Shown: positions 47,864 through 58,456 of the stretch, piece by piece
Layout of the letters: the number at the start of each line of letters is the position of its first letter
Numbering within the stretch: position 1 is the stretch's first letter
Assembly: GCA_029237695.1 (NCBI GenBank)
Contig: CM055279.1
Coordinates: 56,183,530 to 56,247,529 of the forward strand
DNA: 64,000 nucleotides
Origin: Conchocele bisecta
Lineage: Eukaryota > Mollusca > Bivalvia > Lucinida > Thyasiridae
Reading direction: 5' to 3'
Translations under genes and position numbers: made by a program
The notes under the pieces: model-generated
Database searches by the model: none
What the model was told of the DNA's origin: nothing
The model's input: only the letters and a program-made list of their open reading frames with translations

Positions 47864-48340
47864 TGACCTGGGGCCACACATGTCACGTCCATACTAGTAT
47901 AACCTGACATAGGTCCTCACCTGCCAGGTCCATACTAGAATAACCTGGGGCCACACATGTCAGGTCCATACTAGAATAACCTGACCTGGGTTCACACCTG
48001 CCAGGTCCATACTAGAATAACATGACCTGAGTCCACACCTGCCATGTACATACTAGAATAACCTGACCAGGGGCCACACATGTCAGGTCCATACTAGAAT
48101 AACCTGATCTGGGGCCACACCTGCCAGGTCCATACTAGAATAACCTGACCTGGGACCACACCTGCCAGGCAGGTCCATACTAGAATAACCTGACCTGGGG
48201 CCAGACCTGCCAGGTCCATACTAGAATAACCTGACATGGGGCCACACCTGCCAGTTCTATACTACAATAACCTGACATGGGGCCACATCTGCAAGGTCCA
48301 TACTAGAATAACCTGACCTGTGGCCACACCTGCCAGGGAA
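47864..48340. repeat. 41-bp minisatellite, about 11-12 copies
   Basis: The unit contains AACCTGACCTGGGGCCACAC followed by CTGCCAGGTCCATACTAGAAT. Variants differ by single substitutions or short indels. Confidence 0.97.
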
Positions 48341-48414
48341 AACAGACCTTATGAAAAAAATTCTCGAAACCAGCCTAGCTCAAAAAGACCTATGCTGGTT
48401 TCAAATTAGTTCAG

Positions 48415-48660
48415 TTCATTTCAACATTAAAATGGTTCAAATCAGCATTAAAATGGTTCAGTTCAGCATTAAAATGGTTTATGTGAGTATTAAAATGGTC
48501 CAGGTCAGCACTAAATGTGTTCGACATTATAATGGTTCGGGTCGGCACTAAAATGGTTCGGGTCGACATGAAAATGGTTCAGGTCAGCACTAAACTGGTT
48601 TCTGTCAGTATTAGAATGGTTCAGGTCAGCATTAAATTTGTTCGGGTAGACATTAAAATG
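48415..48660. repeat. Outlying block of the 21-bp satellite, plus orientation
   Basis: AAAATGGTTCAGTTCAGCATT-type monomers reappear with more divergence (GTTCGGGTCGGCACTA variants). With the main array this gives plus, minus, plus orientation across 4 kb. Confidence 0.9.
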
Positions 48661-50700
48661 TAAAAATGCTTCACGATTTCATTTATTTGTAGGCACAATA
48701 ACAAACACACTAATTTTGATCACATTCAGCTCAATAAATTGATTTCCTTGATTTATAAGGTACTATAATACAAACATCAACATTTTATGAAAAGTATCAA
48801 ACATAGCCTCAAGTATACGCGATTTCCTTGCTTTTTCAACAGAATGTCACTCAAAACATCCCATTACCACCTTTCCGTGCAATTTCAACATTATGACAGT
48901 TGCATATTAAATTTACGCAATGTGCTGCTTTTTAAGCACTATATCACTTCCAGAGTCAATCTACTAATTTTCTGTGCTTTTTCAACATCATAACAGACAC
49001 AACTTAAAAGTACGGCATGCCCCTTATTTATAAGCACTATTCTGCGTCGATATACACAATTTCCTTGATTTAGAATGCTCTATAATAGAAAAATCGAAAT
49101 TGTATGCAAAGTATCGAACTAAGCCTCGGTGTACGCGATTTGCTTGCTTTTTCTGCAGTATATCACTCACTTACGAAATTTCTGTGCTCTTTCCAACATC
49201 ATTATCGTCACAACTTGGCTTTATGCAATACCCCTCCTTTTCTAAGCGCTACAGCACATTCAGCGTTAATTAACACGATTTCATTGATTGATAAGGCGCA
49301 CTATAACACACACACTAATATTGATCACATCCAGTGTCAATTTACACAATTTCCTTGATTGATAAGGCGCTATAATACAAACATCAACATTGTATGCAAA
49401 GTATCAAATATAGCCTCAGTGTACGCGATTTCCTTGCTATTAGAACAGAATATCACTCAAAACATCACATTACCAGCTTTCCGTGCATTTTCAACATTAT
49501 GACTGTCATACATTAAATGTACGCAATGTGCTGCTTGTTAAGCACTATATCACTTCCAGGGTCAATTTACTAATTTTCGGGTAACAGTCACAACACTTAT
49601 AAGCACTATAGCACATTCAGCATCGATTTACATGATTTCCTTGATTTATAAGGTTTTATAATAGAAACATCAACATTTTTTGAAAAATATCAAATGAGCG
49701 ATTTTGCTTGCTTTTTTCTGCAGTATATCACTCACAACATCAATTTACGAACTTTATCATTATCATCACAACTTAGCTTTGCCCCTCCTTTTTAAGCGCT
49801 ACTGCACATTCAGCGTCAACTTACACAATTTAATTGATTTGTAGGCACTATAACACACACAGTAAGTTTTAAACACAATAATAAACCTAGCGTTAGTGTA
49901 CGAGATTTCCTTGCTTTTTCAACAGAATATCACTCAAAACATACCATTACCAGCTTTCTGAGAGTTTTCAACATTATGACAGCTATAATTTAAATTCACG
50001 CAATGTCATTGTCCTCTATGCACTATCAGAGCTCCAGATAAGCTTCGTATTTGCGTAAATAGCCAATTAAAATTGCCAAAAACCCAATTGAGATCAGAAG
50101 TAGCGAGTATCAAAAAGCAATAACAAATTTGTGGTACCTTTATCATGCTACAGAAAACAATAAACGGTCTACAAATATAGCATATATTTCATATTTTACA
50201 TGAAAACACATCTTGATATTTCATTAGAATTGTCTCAAAGGAGATTGTCTCAAAGAAATGCCAAGATGTGTTTTCATTTCGAAGCAAACTATTCAATAAT
50301 TGCTGTATGTTGATGTGTAAACAGTAGTGTGATTTTATTTTACCCAATTAAAATATTGAAATACCCAATTGCTTCAGATATAATAATACTCAATTACAAA
50401 TTCCTTATCTGGAGCTCTGCACTATCCAGGGTCAAGTTACACGATTTCCCTGACATATAAGGCTCTATAATACGCTACAGCACATTCAGCATCAAATTAC
50501 ACATTTCATTGATTTGTCGGCAATTAGCAAGTTTTTAAAGACAATAACAAACGTAGCGTTAGTGTACACGATTTCCTTGATTTTTCAACAGAATATCAGC
50601 GCATTCAGCATTCACTAGCCGAGTGACAGAACATATAATATATTTTTCACGGCATGGGGTTTTCATTTTCTCTCACTCGGCTATTTGCGATACATGAAAT
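48661..50700. repeat. Long-period diverged host repeats
   Basis: GATTTCCTTGCTTTTTCAAC occurs near 48822 and 49907, with variants near 49427 and 50569. ACACGATTTCCTTGATT-like and CACTATATCACTTCCAG words recur between them, spacing 480-660 bp. No gene is seen. Confidence 0.75.
50027..50419. mobile_element. 393-bp MITE with CAGAGCTCCAGATAAG ends
   Basis: CAGAGCTCCAGATAAG (50027) and its inverse CTTATCTGGAGCTCTG (ending 50419) bracket an AT-rich interior with an internal GAAAACACATCTTG / CAAGATGTGTTTTC hairpin. CACTAT flanks both ends (6 bp; 8 bp if the terminal TG is counted as target). The CAG terminus suggests a hAT-like MITE. Confidence 0.8.
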
Positions 50701-50738
50701 ATGAATGCTTCAAACGTGAAATAAAGTATATTTCGGCC

Positions 50739-50937
50739 AGTAGTAGTAAGGGAGTCAAAATGATACCACCTACCGTGATATCATTTATAACCCTCTATAA
50801 TACCCCCACCACCCCCGAAAAATCAAAAATTGGTTAACGAGGAAAATTGGGTCTCCCGACAGCAAATTTATGAAATTTTGGAGAAAATAATTTTGAAAAG
50901 AGGGAGTCCCAATTATATTGGTAATTGACTTTTGAAA
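50739..50937 (+). repeat. Left terminal inverted repeat of copy 2
   Basis: Near-identical to 6215-6413, with GATATC replacing GGTATC in the internal hairpin-like ATGATACC...GATATCAT. The zinc-finger stop codon is 10 bases beyond it. Confidence 0.95.
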
Positions 50938-50947
50938 AAAGTCGAAA

Positions 50948-51238
50948 TCATTCATGCAAGTACAATAGTTTATATTCCTCATTTTTCTCCTCCCATATAG
51001 CTAATTTATTTAAAAGATCAGCAACTAATTCTACCAGCTCTAGTCTACCACGTTCACCTTTAGCCACCTGACAGCGTAGTTGCTTATGTCTACAAAGAGT
51101 TTGGGCACTAACGAATTTACAAGGGCATCTGGGGCATTGCAATTGTGGGGGGACACAAGGAAACTTTCTACGTCTCGCTAGATGCCTTCGTAGATAGTCT
51201 TTACACGTAAACCTCTTACAACAAGTCACACACTCCAT
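50948..51238 (-). CDS. C2H2 zinc-finger protein, 96 aa, intact
   Basis: ATG at 51238. The product begins MECVTCCKRFTCKDYLRRH, a compact first finger (Cys pair, then His and a nearby basic cluster ARRRK). A second finger, CPRCPCKFVSAQTLCRHK, follows at about residues 35-53. The C-terminal third (ELVELVADLLNKLAIWEEKNEEYKLL) is a leucine-rich, charged helix suited to dimerisation. Such fingers usually bind DNA or RNA. The gene is divergent from the polymerase, with three dyads between them, so it is a plausible autoregulator; that is inference. It is the outermost gene, ending at the inverted repeat. The copy-1 equivalent has an early stop. Confidence 0.8.
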   Translation of the reverse strand: MECVTCCKRFTCKDYLRRHLARRRKFPCVPPQLQCPRCPCKFVSAQTLCRHKQLRCQVAKGERGRLELVELVADLLNKLAIWEEKNEEYKLLYLHE

Positions 51239-51274
51239 TATATATGTATTTTATATATATATGTATATGTATAT

Positions 51275-51501
51275 GTTCAATTGGACGTGAAAAAAACATT
51301 ATGTAAATTTTTGACGTCCAATTGAACAGATAAATTATATATGTATATAACCTATGAAATTTATCTGTTCAATTGGATGTGAAAAAACATTATGTAAATT
51401 TTTGACGTACAATTGAACAGATATATATATATACTATGAAATTTATATGTTCAATTGGATGTGAAAAAAACATTATGTAAATTTTTGACGTCCAATTGAA
51501 C
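51275..51501. promoter_or_regulatory. Three tandem CCAATTGAAC dyads in the divergent promoter, copy 2
   Basis: Inverted half-sites GTTCAATTGGACGT / ACGTCCAATTGAAC occur at 51275-51327, 51367-51418 and 51449-51501, each around a 24-25 bp spacer containing ACATTATGTAAATTTTTG. The first is perfect. The second and third have T for C in the left half, and the second has A for C in the right half. TATATATA stretches lie between them. Copy 1 has a single dyad, so the number has expanded here or contracted there. Confidence 0.75.
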
Positions 51502-51556
51502 AGATAAATTGTATAGGTTATACAAAAGTATATATACAAAAGTATATACAGAAAAT

Positions 51557-54500
51557 ATGATAACGCCAGAAACTAGAGCAGAAATAGAAAGTTTGAGAAG
51601 AGAAGCCGAATCTCTTGGGATTACTTATAGTACACGGTTGAGAGTTAGGGGGTTGACAAAGCTGATAAATGCCACAAAGAATGAGGCGTTTATGAAGCGG
51701 TTTACCCGCGCCTATAAAAGAGGGGCATTTAAAGACCTCTCACTAGCGGAGGAAGTTGGTAACATAATTCAAAAAGAAAGTATTGCGGAGTTAAGGGCTA
51801 GTGTAATAAAACCTTCAAGCACAAATAATTTGTCTCAAATTAGACACACAGGTGGCCCAATACAAAATAATAAGAAAAGATCTATAGTTCGCGCGATAGT
51901 GGAAAAAGGTGAAGAAATATTGGGGGCTCACGATGAAACATTGGAAAAGGTAGAAAATGGAAGACGGGTAGTTACATTATCCTTTCGTAAAAACATTAAC
52001 ATTAACGAGTCTGAACGCATGTCCGAGAAACTCGCTCCGTATCTAACAACCAATTTTTATTTGAGATATTCATATTCTTACAAGCTAGAACATATGGAGG
52101 AAATTAAAAATGGAAAACCTGTAACTATAATAATGCACAAAAATCTCGTTGGTAGCGAACCACTATCATCAATGAAAACCGTTAAAAAATGGCTGTCAGA
52201 TAAGGAGCAAACACGAATAATGTCCGATAAAATAGACAGACCGAATACAAAGTGGAAGTTTGTAAGATGGGTAGAGGTTTTTGTAAAGCTAATACAGGGT
52301 AGTAGGGGAATAGATTTGGGACTACAATCCAAAGAAGCAGCAGGAGGAGAACTTCCAGAATGGCTGAAGAATAAAAAAGGTATGTATTCTTTAGATAAGT
52401 ATAATGACGACCTTTGTCTGTTCAGGTGTCTAGCTATGCATATGACAGATAAAAGACCCGACAGATGTACAGAAAAGGCGAAAGAACTTAGTAAGCAATA
52501 TTTTGGTAGTAATGTGGTTTCACCAATTCCTTTTTCAGATCTGAAAAAGGTTAAAATCGGTATAGAAGTATATCAACCCACCGAATGTAACGTATGGTGG
52601 TTGAAAAAGGTACCAGCAAACTATAAGGCAATAGGTAATAAACCAATGACAATAGGACTGTTTAATAATCACGCATTTCTGATAAAAAACCTTAAAAACC
52701 TATCTAAAATTTACGCCTGCGATAATTGCAAGCAGAAATTCACAAAAGCGAGTAATATGAAGAGACACGGACCAAAATGTATGAAAGGTGAGACAAAAGT
52801 AGTATGTGATGGTAATTATTTAGAGCGCCCGCGTTCGTCGTTCGAGAAAGCGTTCTACCCAAAAAGTTCTAACAGTTATGGGGCGATCGATTGGATGTAC
52901 TCTGTGGAAAAGCGCGAGGTGTGGACACGGGGATGAAAGATGGGTTTTAGGAGCTCCAGTAGATGGATACTGTACGGAAACCAATACCGTATATCAATAT
53001 CACGGCTGTTACTGGCACGGGTGTGAGATTCAAGCAAAGCTTAGAAAAGAAGAACGCGCATCCACTATGAGAAGAGATACATTTATTAGAAGAAGCAAAT
53101 AATTCAAACTAGTAGTTATGTGGGAATGCGAATTTCAAAGAACTGGTAAAGACATAAAGATCGGTTGCGACACTACTCTTTATCCATATCAGATAGTATA
53201 CGATTTTGAGGCATATCTCAACCCAGAATTTGAAACTCTCGGTAATAATCTAGAGTACGAAGCCGAGCACGTTCCGGTAAGCGTTAGTATAGGAGATAAT
53301 TTCTCAGGAACAGTAACTCATATTTGTGATAAAGATCCCGCAAAACTTATAGAAAAATTTGTAGAAGATTTGAAAGTCAGGGGAAAAGCTATAAGAGAAG
53401 AAGTGTGGTCAAGATATGGGTTTAATACAGAACATTTACGTAAAAACCAAATCGCCAAGATCGAACAGTGGATAGAGCAAGTACCGGTTATAGGTTTTAA
53501 CAGCAGTAAGTACGATATAAACTTAATAAAGAAATACCTAGTAGGCGAACTGGCATCAACAACAAAGAAAGTAATGGTCGGAAAACGTGCAAACGCAACA
53601 ATATTTCTATTTACTCCAGAGTTTAGATTTCTTGATGTAATACTTTATCTAGGACCTGGTGTAAGTTACGATAGTTGGATAAAAGCCTACGAATGCAAAG
53701 GACAGAAATCTTTCTTTCCTTATGAGTGGTTCGATTCTCCAGACAAACTGGATTACCCAGGACTACCGGATATAGAGAATTGGTATTCCAAACTATCTGG
53801 GAAAATGTTAATAGATGAAACAGAATTAAGTAAATGTCGTAGAATTTTCGAAGAAAATAATATGAAAACTTTCAGAGATTGGTTGAAATATTATAACGAT
53901 TTAGATGTAGCACCGTTCCTAGAAGCGGTGGAAAAAATGTGTGAATTTTATAAACACAGAGGTGTGGATATTTTCAAAGATGCGGTAACACTACCTGGAG
54001 TAGCTATACAATATTTATTGAGAGGAACCATTAAAGAACAAAAATCTTCAAAGACGATTATACCGGAGGATGCTCTATATGCACCAAAAGAAGAAACATA
54101 CGAAATGATGAAGGACGCTCTAGTTGGCGGTCATCAATAGTATTTACACGATATGCAGAAGCTGGTGTTTCAAATATTAGAGTGGGTTCCAAACCTTGCA
54201 AGGCTGTTTTGGGGTACGATGCAAACGCGTTATATTTATCTACGTTAAATAAAGAGATGCCGTGTGGGAGAGAAACTATACACCATATAGATACCCCACA
54301 TAACCCTAAATTTATTAAAAAGTTTTGTAAAAGAGTTTTATCTGGAGACTGGTTTGGGTTTGCGGAGGTGGATATAGAAGTTCCACACAACTTAAAAGAT
54401 AAATTTTCTGAAATGTCCCCAATATTTATAAACAGAGAAGTAGAGGTTGATGAAGTTCCCACACACATGTTAAAATATTTAAAAGATACTGGCCGAACAA

Positions 54501-55477
54501 GAGGAGATGGAAAAAAATTGGTGGGATCTATGACCACCACTAAAGTATTGCTGTACGTGCCACTGTTGAAATGGTATTTAAAACACGGCCTAGAAATAAC
54601 TGGAGTTCATCGTGTTATAGATTATATTAGCGGAAAACCATTCGAATGGTTCGCAAAAGAAGTTACAGCCGCAAGACGAACGGGTGATGTAGAACCAAAT
54701 AAGAAACCAGTAGCCGACATAATGAAATTATTAGGAAACTCGTGTTGTGGAAAAATGATAGAGGCAACGGAGGGACATTTAAATACGACATATACACAAA
54801 ACGAAACCTGTGTTGACAAAAGCATTAAGATCTGCATTCTTTGACGATTTGGAAGAGATAGGAGATGCGTACGAAATATCTTCAAGAAAACCCAGGTGTG
54901 CGGTAAAGAGACCATTCCATTGTGGAATAGCGGTTTATCAACTAGCTAAATTGAGAATGTTGGAATTTTACTACGAATTTCTGGACAAATACGTAAAAAA
55001 AGAAGGAAGACTTCGAATTAATACAGATGGATACGGATAGTATGTATATAGGAGTTAGTGGAAAAACGATAGAGGAATTGATTAGATCTAACTTACTAGA
55101 CGGATTTGAAAAAGAAATGGTTGGCTTGGGATAAATGGAGCGAAAGAGAGCCCGGACTTTTCAAAATGGAATTTAGCGGAGATAGGGCGATAGCGTTATC
55201 TAGTAAGTGTTATTTTGTAGAAAAATTTAATTATATTAATAAAAACTCTGCGAAAGGAATGTCCAAGAGAACCAACACTTTAAATTGGGATAGATATAAA
55301 CGAGTACTAAGTGAAACTATAGAAGATGGAAAACACATTATAGATGTAGCACAAAATAGAGGATTTAAAATGAAAGACGGCATTATGAAAACGTACTGTC
55401 AACACAAATTAGGACTCCCGGCATACTACGATAAAAGACGCGTGTTACCAGACGGAATACATACGGAACCTCTCTAA
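51557..55477 (+). pseudogene. Family B (protein-primed type) DNA polymerase, frameshifted
   Basis: About 1,300 codons starting MITPETRAEIES. The first frame (to 52936) holds an N-terminal region with YNDDLCLFRCLAMH (about residue 295) and a zinc-finger-like CDNCKQKFTKASNMKRH. Next come a WHGC block (about 53010) and the exonuclease domain: DFEAYL (Exo I, about 53200), NSSKYDINL (Exo II, about 53500), YNDLDVAPF (Exo III, about 53893). The polymerase domain has YDANALYLS (motif A, about 54216), KLLGNSCCG (motif B, about 54727) and DTDS (motif C, 55030-55041). Lesions: indels near 52900-52950, an in-frame TAA at 53100, and frame changes near 54130, 54815, 55025 and 55115. Motif C is out of frame with the sequence before it. 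This enzyme family replicates Polintons; this copy cannot make it as assembled. Confidence 0.9.
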
Positions 55478-55520
55478 TGATTTATTTAATAATTTTGAAA
55501 AAATTAAGAAAATTAGCAAT

Positions 55521-56557
55521 CTAAAGACTCTGACGATACGGGGGTAGCTGGGTGTCAGAAGGCACCGCAAGAAGTTCTTCGCGAACAAACCCTCGAGATG
55601 GCCCATCATCCAAATATTAGAGCACGGGCTCATCGGGTTTCGTAATAGATCAATCTAGATGATATACATTGAGAGACCACACGGGATCAGTCGCGCGGCG
55701 GCTGCCACCTTCGAGCTCTCCCGGTTGATAGAGGTACCGGACGTCAATATCCGATGGAAGCCGTTGCTCCTCTAAACCAACGGGTCGCCCGCGCGAGACC
55801 GCAGAGGGCTCGCTCGTCACCCTTTTAAACTTGATAGCATCTACGGGCTTCTTACCTATCAATCTGGTCACCTCTCCGTTCAATGCGGAGACCACGGCGG
55901 GCAGTCTGGCCACCCACTCGGTCGATCGCGAATGAGGGTCTACAAGTTCTTTAGCGTATTGGTGTCCGAACAGTCTCTCAGCCAAGGTTCGATTGAAGCG
56001 CTCCACGATCCCCTGGTCCCGGTGGATGTTGACGCGGCCGCGTCTGACAGAAACTTCGTGCTTAGACAATAGATGAGAGACCGCGCCCATGAACTCGCGG
56101 CCGGGATCGACCTGGAGAAGATTCGGCCATTTGAGAGGACTACCTCTTATATATTCGGGAGAGAGCCTCGGCCACCTCCTTAGACTCTTTATTTAGTGGC
56201 CAACGGCTCAGACCCCTTATAACGACTCGCTACGTCAACGATTGTCAGTGCGTACTTGTACGTCTTACGACCGACGCGATCGTGAGGGAGAAACAGGAGA
56301 TCCGCTTGGTGAACTTGTTTCGGTACCGGCACGTCGAATTTCGGGCGCGGAATATTGTGAGGCGCGGGTAAATAGATCTGCCTGATGGCCTGCTTCTTGA
56401 GCCATTCCTTGACAGCATTTTCTGAAACCTTGGTCGCCGCCGCGAGGTTCTTGATGGCAGCGAGTCCCTTCCAATAGCCGCGGGGGCTATAGTACATGTT
56501 CGCTAGCTTGCGCGTTAGGCGAACCGATAGTTTGGTATTAAGTTTGCGCGTGTTCAT
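55521..56557 (-). pseudogene. Retroviral-type (DDE) integrase, frameshifted
   Basis: ATG at 56557 (MNTRKLNTKL). It overlaps the end of the preceding 116-aa gene by 20 bases. The first catalytic Asp lies in HQADLLFLP (about 56300), the second in QVDPGREF (about 56107) and the Glu in GIVERFNRTL (56001), with 34 residues between the second Asp and Glu, as in the D,D-35-E family. The C-terminal WSLNVYHLD segment belongs to the domain seen after the core in Polinton integrases. A 4-base insertion (TAAA repeated near 56192-56200), absent from copy 1, breaks the frame between the first and second Asp, and stops near 55640 and 55615 break the C-terminus. The gene ends convergently 43 bases from the polymerase stop. 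Confidence 0.9.
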
Positions 56558-56888
56558 CGTATGCGATGTATTCTAATATATCGGACAATCTCCAACATGC
56601 CCTCGCCAGATCGTCCTGTAACTGCGTCGATAATAATAAACCTTTGTTGGAAGTACAATCGCGATTGGGGGTTAAGTTCTGAAGGAACTTGGGAAAATCT
56701 AATCCCTCAGGATTGGTGGAGGAATCTAACATCTGCTTTGCGAAAAGGGTGGTCGCTTTTTCATCCTCCCGCCACGTCTCGAGAGAATCTCGGGCCAGAC
56801 GAATCATACCCTTTGCACCAACCATGCGGTGTTTAAGGGCAGTGTAACCTACATCAATCATAGCAAAATAAAGTTCGTCAACTGACAT
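56538..56888 (-). CDS. 116-aa protein upstream of integrase, unknown
   Basis: ATG at 56888 (MSVDELYFAMIDVGYTAL), open to a stop at 56538. It is predicted mostly helical, with no signal peptide, Cys clusters or membrane segment. It is the last of the small-protein run before the integrase and overlaps its start, suggesting coupled expression from one transcript. The remnant at 21321-21655 in copy 1 confirms it is a true gene of the element. I do not recognise the family. Confidence 0.65.
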   Translation of the reverse strand: MSVDELYFAMIDVGYTALKHRMVGAKGMIRLARDSLETWREDEKATTLFAKQMLDSSTNPEGLDFPKFLQNLTPNRDCTSNKGLLLSTQLQDDLARACWRLSDILEYIAYDEHAQT

Positions 56889-56938
56889 CGTTCTATATAT
56901 ATATATACTTATAAAATTTTTTATTTAAAATAATTAAT

Positions 56939-57349
56939 TTAAAATCTCGATTGGATATAGTAGCCGACGAGCCCCACCACACCCATTCCCACGACGATGA
57001 ACGCGATCTTGCGGTCTTTTTGGGGCTCTGACGGTACATAGAAATCTGTAAGTTGGGGCTCACGATCCAGCGGAGCGAGACTTTTGTGCGGATATGCCAG
57101 CGCGTACTCGCGGTTGGCTTCTTCAACGTTCTGAAAAGTTTGCGCGGCGTGATTTTCGCGGCGAAGCTCTTCATTGACCCAGTCCAGATGGGCGGTTCGT
57201 TTTTTCGACCACGCTTCCTTTGCGCTATTGAGTTGTTCTACAGCTAAATCGTGACGCTTACGCTCCTCATCCACGTTCGAGCTTCTCATTTTAGAGAATA
57301 TAAAGTTGCTACCGCTGAACGCCAATGCGTTTACGAGCGCCACCACCAC
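56939..57349 (-). CDS. Coiled-coil protein with C-terminal membrane segment, start codon lost
   Basis: Open from just after a TAG at about 57350. The first sense codons are GTG GTG GTG GCG, so the original ATG appears to have been lost (copy 1 keeps an ATG here). An N-terminal hydrophobic stretch (VALVNALAFSG) is followed by a long charged helix (residues 25-75: DEERKRHDLAVEQL, KRTAHLDWVNEELRRE) and a C-terminal membrane segment, IAFIVVGMGVVGLVGYYI. This architecture recurs in Polintons of marine invertebrates, and a membrane-anchored virion or assembly role is likely. The exact function is unknown. Confidence 0.65.
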   Translation of the reverse strand: MVVALVNALAFSGSNFIFSKMRSSNVDEERKRHDLAVEQLNSAKEAWSKKRTAHLDWVNEELRRENHAAQTFQNVEEANREYALAYPHKSLAPLDREPQLTDFYVPSEPQKDRKIAFIVVGMGVVGLVGYYIQSRF

Positions 57350-57378
57350 CTACTATTACTGAGATTGAAGCCATTTAT

Positions 57379-57612
57379 TTATTTCCATATATTAACTGGT
57401 AGAATTCCAGCTTTAACTAGATAATCTCGGGTCCAAACTGCGGCCGCTACATCTAAGGTCGTGAGCCCTACGTCTCTCACAGAAAAGTCCAATTTGGGAG
57501 CGGATCCTCCTAGGGCCATCTTTGATAGTCGAGCGTACCCGATACTGAAACCCGATATCACCACGGCGTGATAAAGCGCATTCACTAACATTTTACCATC
57601 TTGTTCAGCCAT
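57379..57612 (-). CDS. 77-aa small protein, unknown
   Basis: ATG at 57612 (MAEQDGKMLVNALYHAVV), intact to a stop at 57379. A mildly hydrophobic N-terminal half (LVNALYHAVVISGFSIGYA) could be a membrane or amphipathic segment. It is conserved in position and sequence in copy 1 (19576-19802). It lies 29 bases upstream of the coiled-coil gene and just after the Pro-rich anchored protein. The family was not recognised. Confidence 0.7.
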   Translation of the reverse strand: MAEQDGKMLVNALYHAVVISGFSIGYARLSKMALGGSAPKLDFSVRDVGLTTLDVAAAVWTRDYLVKAGILPVNIWK

Positions 57613-57664
57613 TATAATTATTGCATATAAAAGGGGTCGCGATCAATGTTTAAATGGGGCGCAT

Positions 57665-57678
57665 CCAATCGCGATTGG
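57665..57678. promoter_or_regulatory. CCAATCGCGATTGG palindrome, copy 2
   Basis: A perfect 14-bp inverted repeat in the 3' part of the anchored-protein gene. The same core occurs at 56655-56668 (ACAATCGCGATTGG), and a relative at 62211-62224 (CCAAGCTCGATTGG). The copy-1 equivalents are at 19516, 21536 and 14943. Confidence 0.5.
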
Positions 57679-57850
57679 TGTTTCGTAACTTTCTTCTGAA
57701 CACTGGCTGGTTGTTTTTTCGATAATAGGGGGTATTTCCACACGCACAGGGCACCAACAACTGCCAGACCACCACCAACAACCCAACTCCAATTCACGAA
57801 TTAGGGTTCAATCGGATTCGCCAAACCTTGATTGGGTGTTGAGTGTGCTT

Positions 57851-57866
57851 CCAATTCGTGAATTGG
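57851..57866. promoter_or_regulatory. CCAATTCGTGAATTGG palindrome, copy 2
   Basis: 7-bp arms around GT. A second copy (CCAATTCACGAATTAG, last base pair mutated) lies at 57789-57804. The copy-1 counterpart is 19317-19332. It shares the CAATT core with the early-promoter dyads. Confidence 0.45.
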
Positions 57867-58151
57867 GGGTGTTGTTGTACTCAACTCTGTCTTCAGATGT
57901 TTTGCTGTCTCCGTCCCCGATTGCAACGACTGTTTAGCCTCTCGAAGCTCGGCGAGTATTTTATCTTGTTTAACTTTTCGGGTGGCAGCCGCCGCCCGCC
58001 CAGCTGCCTGTCTTTTGGGATTTTTTATATGCGGTATGTCATCCAGTGGCGGAGTAACACTTGGGTTCGATTGGGTTGGAGCAATCGGGTCCAACTCCGT
58101 CACTCTCGCGGGTGTGTCTTGTGTCATCATTTATGATATTAATATTAGGGC

Positions 58152-58455
58152 TTATAGTTCGTGGGCATATATGTCCAAATTGACAGTGTTTACCCGTGGT
58201 CAACGCGGTTGTCAGCGGAGCTAAGTACATTCCAAACTTGTGATAAATTGAGCAGCAGGCTGTTCTAAGAGTGTGACCTATAAAAGGGTCAGTCTCTAGA
58301 TCGTCAATCAATCCCGCGGTGTTTGGTATAGGGAGAAGTATACTAACGGCGGTTGCGTACAAATGAATAGACGCCGATCCGAGAGTTTTTGTCATCTCCG
58401 CACCTAACCTAGATTCGTATCGCGCATACATTTTATCGATCTCCGCATCTGACAT
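58152..58455 (-). pseudogene. About 100-aa protein (MSDAEID type), frameshifted near its end
   Basis: ATG at 58455, one base after the stop of the preceding gene, begins MSDAEIDKMYARYESRL. A hydrophobic middle (IHLYATAVSILLPIP) could be a membrane or buried helix. A one-base change near 58190 shifts the frame; the downstream sequence is still readable in the alternative frame to a TAA at 58152. Copy 1 has the same gene in pieces. Function unknown. Confidence 0.55.
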
Positions 58456-58456
58456 C

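Larger units (their letters stand above)
57618..58130 (-). pseudogene. Pro/Lys-rich protein with C-terminal membrane anchor, one nonsense codon
   Basis: Starts MMTQDTPARVTEL at 58130. It has a Pro-rich N-terminus, a basic, alanine-rich middle (KRQAAGRAAAATRKVKQDK) and a Thr/Pro/Asn linker, then a TAA at 57801-57803. The same frame continues beyond it into a membrane segment (WSWVVGGGLAVVGALCVW) and a stop at 57618. Copy 1 has TAC at the TAA site, so the stop is probably a mutation rather than the natural end. The stop codon lies in a CCAATTCACGAATT palindrome. The basic region suggests nucleic-acid contact; function unknown. Confidence 0.6.
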
